Below are positions 55,335 through 56,814 of a stretch of 56,814 bases of DNA, in pieces. Positions within the stretch are counted from its first letter, which is position 1. Every line of letters begins with the position of its first letter. This DNA is from Caballeronia megalochromosomata (lineage in GTDB: Bacteria > Pseudomonadota > Gammaproteobacteria > Burkholderiales > Burkholderiaceae), in assembly GCA_001580565.1 (NCBI GenBank), contig LRBF01000051.1, positions 1-56,814 of the forward strand, in the 5' to 3' direction. The notes beneath the pieces were generated by a model. That model searched no databases. It worked only from the letters and a program-made list of their open reading frames with translations, and was not told the origin of the DNA. The position numbers and the translations under genes were made by a program.

Positions 55335-56026
55335 TGGACTGGTCGAAAGTGGCGGCAACCATCGGCGCGAAGGCGCCTCTTCTGGCGGGTCTCATTGGCG
55401 GGCCGGTCGGTCTCGGCGTGAGCACGGCGGCCGCAATCATCTCGCATGCGCTCGGCACGCCGAGCGATCCGGATGTCGTCGAGACCGCGCTCAACGATCC
55501 CGCGGCGCTGGACAAGATCGGTCAGGCGGAGAGCGCGAACTCGTTGCAGTTGCAACAACTCGTGGTGGCGGCGGCGCAGGCGCGCCTGTCGTTCGAAGCG
55601 GACATGGCGCGCATCGCGGCGGGCGACCGCGCCGATGCGCGCGCAATGGGCATCGCCAACAAGGACTGGGTGCCGAAGGTGCTCGCGATGAGCGTCACGG
55701 CCGGCTTCTTCGGCATCCTGCTGCTGATGGCGCTGCGGGCGTTGCCCGAGGCGAATCGCGATCTTGTGAACGTCGTGGTCGGCGCGCTCGGGACTGCGTG
55801 GATCAGCATCATCGGGTATTACTTCGGGACTTCGGCGGGCTCGATGCGCAAGACCGAGCTGCTTGCACAACCGAGCGTGCCGATCACGTCGGAGACGGCG
55901 GTCACCTTGCGTGATCCTGCGCCGGCGGCATCGGCAGCGCGCGGTCAGCCTGGCGCTACTCTCGACCATGCGCCGCTTGCGTTCGTGCCGGGTGGGCAAG
56001 GGCCGATTTTTACGGGCGGGGTTTAG
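55331..56026 (+). CDS. 3TM-holin-family protein
   Basis: This 231-residue protein has one weak hydrophobic segment near the N-terminus (LLAGLIGGPVGLGVSTAAAIISHAL) and two clear helices at about 118-165 (VLAMSVTAGFFGILLLMALRAL, VVVGALGTAWISIIGYYFGTSAGS). This is the pattern of the holin_3TMs family. The C-terminal ~55 residues are Pro/Ala-rich and longer than usual. It starts in the endolysin stop (ATGA), so the pair is a coupled lysis cassette. The repeat element begins 25 bp after its stop. Confidence 0.85.
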   Translation: MMDWSKVAATIGAKAPLLAGLIGGPVGLGVSTAAAIISHALGTPSDPDVVETALNDPAALDKIGQAESANSLQLQQLVVAAAQARLSFEADMARIAAGDRADARAMGIANKDWVPKVLAMSVTAGFFGILLLMALRALPEANRDLVNVVVGALGTAWISIIGYYFGTSAGSMRKTELLAQPSVPITSETAVTLRDPAPAASAARGQPGATLDHAPLAFVPGGQGPIFTGGV

Positions 56027-56051
56027 GTTTTCGGTAGCGTGGGGGTACGAT

Positions 56052-56661
56052 TCGCTGGATCCCGTATTCGTGTCGGTCTATTAGCACTGCCCCTGTGCGG
56101 GGCGGCACCTACTTTCTTTGCTGCTGCAAAGAAAGTAGGCAAAGAAAGCAGCTTGTCCATCCAAAGTGCCTCACACCGGCCGCGGCACAGGCGATTGACC
56201 TAATGGCCCGGCAGTAGCGAGTGCCCTCACAGGCCTAACCGGGCTTGGACCGCGCACGGTCTGCCGAGCTAGGGCCTTTAGGGCGCTGGTTCAGCACAAA
56301 ATTGCTCCGGCACAGCGCTACGCGCTGCCGTTGGGAATGCGAAGGAAACCAACGGAGAAGAAGCACATGCGGACCCGATTGACCCGTCGGCCGCGAAGCG
56401 GGCTGGCGCTCTTTCGTGCTGAACCAGTTTATTGTGTGGTGCGATGAGTCAGACCGTGCGCGATCCAAGCCCGGTGAGTTTTGTGAGGGCACTCGCTATT
56501 GCCGGGCCATTAGGTCTATCGCCTGTGCCGCGGCCGGCGTGAGGCACTTTGGATGGGACAAGCTGTTTCTTTGGTTACTTTCTTTGCAGCAGCAAAGAAA
56601 GTGACTGCCGCCCCGCACAGGGGCAGTGCCAATAGACCACCGCGAAAACGGGATCCAGCGA
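56052..56661. repeat. Long inverted-repeat element, copy 3
   Basis: This is the best-preserved copy (610 bp). It is bounded by perfect 14-bp terminal inverted repeats, TCGCTGGATCCCGT (56052-56065) and ACGGGATCCAGCGA (56648-56661). The ~245-bp arms are inverted, imperfect copies of each other. A hairpin with 14-bp stem lies in the left arm (56108-56139) and a similar one in the right arm (about 56579-56602). The spacer is bounded by GGTTCAGCAC (56288) and its reverse complement (to 56425). It sits between two convergent stops, the holin gene 25 bp to the left and the partial gene 21 bp to the right. Confidence 0.93.
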
Positions 56662-56682
56662 AAACCCCGAAACGTCATCACA

Positions 56683-56772
56683 TCAGAGCCCAGTCCGCGG
56701 ATCGTAGGGCCGCGCCGGATGATGCGCGATATTCTCGAACTGCGGCCGAATCGCATCGCTAAAGGCTCGACC
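56683..56772 (-). CDS. 3' end of an unidentified gene (partial)
   Basis: Only the last 29 codons are present: the peptide ends DAIRPQFENIAHHPARPYDPRTGL then TGA. The frame is open up to 56772 and is broken just beyond by adapter-like sequence. The composition and clean stop next to the repeat element suggest a real gene running into the contig end. I do not recognise the family. Confidence 0.5.
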   Translation of the reverse strand, partial: GRAFSDAIRPQFENIAHHPARPYDPRTGL

Positions 56773-56814
56773 TTATACACATCCGACGCATCCGACCAGC
56801 CAAACATTATACAT
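56772..56814. other. Adapter-like sequence at the window end
   Basis: CTTATACACATCCGACGC closely resembles the transposase mosaic-end/adapter sequence CTTATACACATCTGACGC used in tagmentation libraries. It interrupts the reading frame of the partial gene. The last ~43 nt are probably not genomic. Confidence 0.7.

Noticed and set aside
54561..56661. Intact prophage
   Set aside because: Only an endolysin and a holin are present. No structural, packaging, integrase or repressor genes lie on either side.

Overview
This GC-rich window (mid-60s % G+C by eye) looks like chromosomal DNA of a Burkholderiaceae bacterium of the Paraburkholderia/Caballeronia type. The reasons are a hopanoid locus (ispH-hpnH, hpnD-hpnE-shc-hpnG, hpnN-mlaA), a DUF4148 protein, a DUF1289 protein and the overall codon use. 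It appears to be a short-read contig. It starts inside a repeat, and its last ~43 nt resemble sequencing-adapter sequence.

Layout. 1-519: truncated copy of a long inverted-repeat element. 532-4298: hpnB, then ispH-hpnH. 4378-9178: a small ORF, the ybdD-cstA pyruvate-uptake pair, and a divergent sensor kinase/response regulator. 9205-13736: an MlaC-family protein, then hpnN-mlaA, which form a hopanoid/phospholipid trafficking block. 13830-14426: a Phd/RelE-type toxin-antitoxin pair with a 26-bp palindromic operator. 14455-19835: a thioesterase and the overlapping hopanoid operon hpnD-hpnE-shc-hpnG. hpnC is not in the window. 20072-25054: a CheY-like/CheC/diguanylate cyclase operon and a hybrid kinase. 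25238-31933: a repeat-rich stress-type protein, FMN reductase, DUF4148 protein, AEC permease, two lipoproteins and a sigma-54 activator. 32215-35149: GntP permease and 3-hydroxybutyrate dehydrogenase, separated by a second copy of the element. 35303-49385: chemoreceptor, AI-2E-type permease, DUF1289 protein, GST, a fused flavin/Fe-S oxidoreductase, LysR regulators, zwf, FUSC and LysE exporters, and wrbA. 49481-54560: epimerase, PhoD phosphatase, universal stress protein, TerB-like protein and an aromatic-acid MFS transporter. 54852-56026: an endolysin/holin pair without other phage genes. 56052-56661: a third copy of the element, then the 3' end of one more gene.

How the parts work together. 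HpnD and HpnE act in making squalene and Shc cyclises it. HpnH and HpnG build the C35 side chain, HpnB may modify it, and HpnN/MlaA/MlaC-type proteins move the lipid. IspH supplies isoprenoid precursors. A sigma-54 regulator with TCTC-N6-GAGA sites and a good -24/-12 promoter probably controls 3-hydroxybutyrate uptake and oxidation.

Most unusual signals: (i) a ~600-bp near-palindromic intergenic element in three copies, which sits within 34 bp of stop codons and has its spacer flipped in one copy; (ii) five exact copies of GGTGAG-N6-CGGGAG confined to two intergenic regions; (iii) an orphan lysis cassette with a possible sigma-54 promoter.
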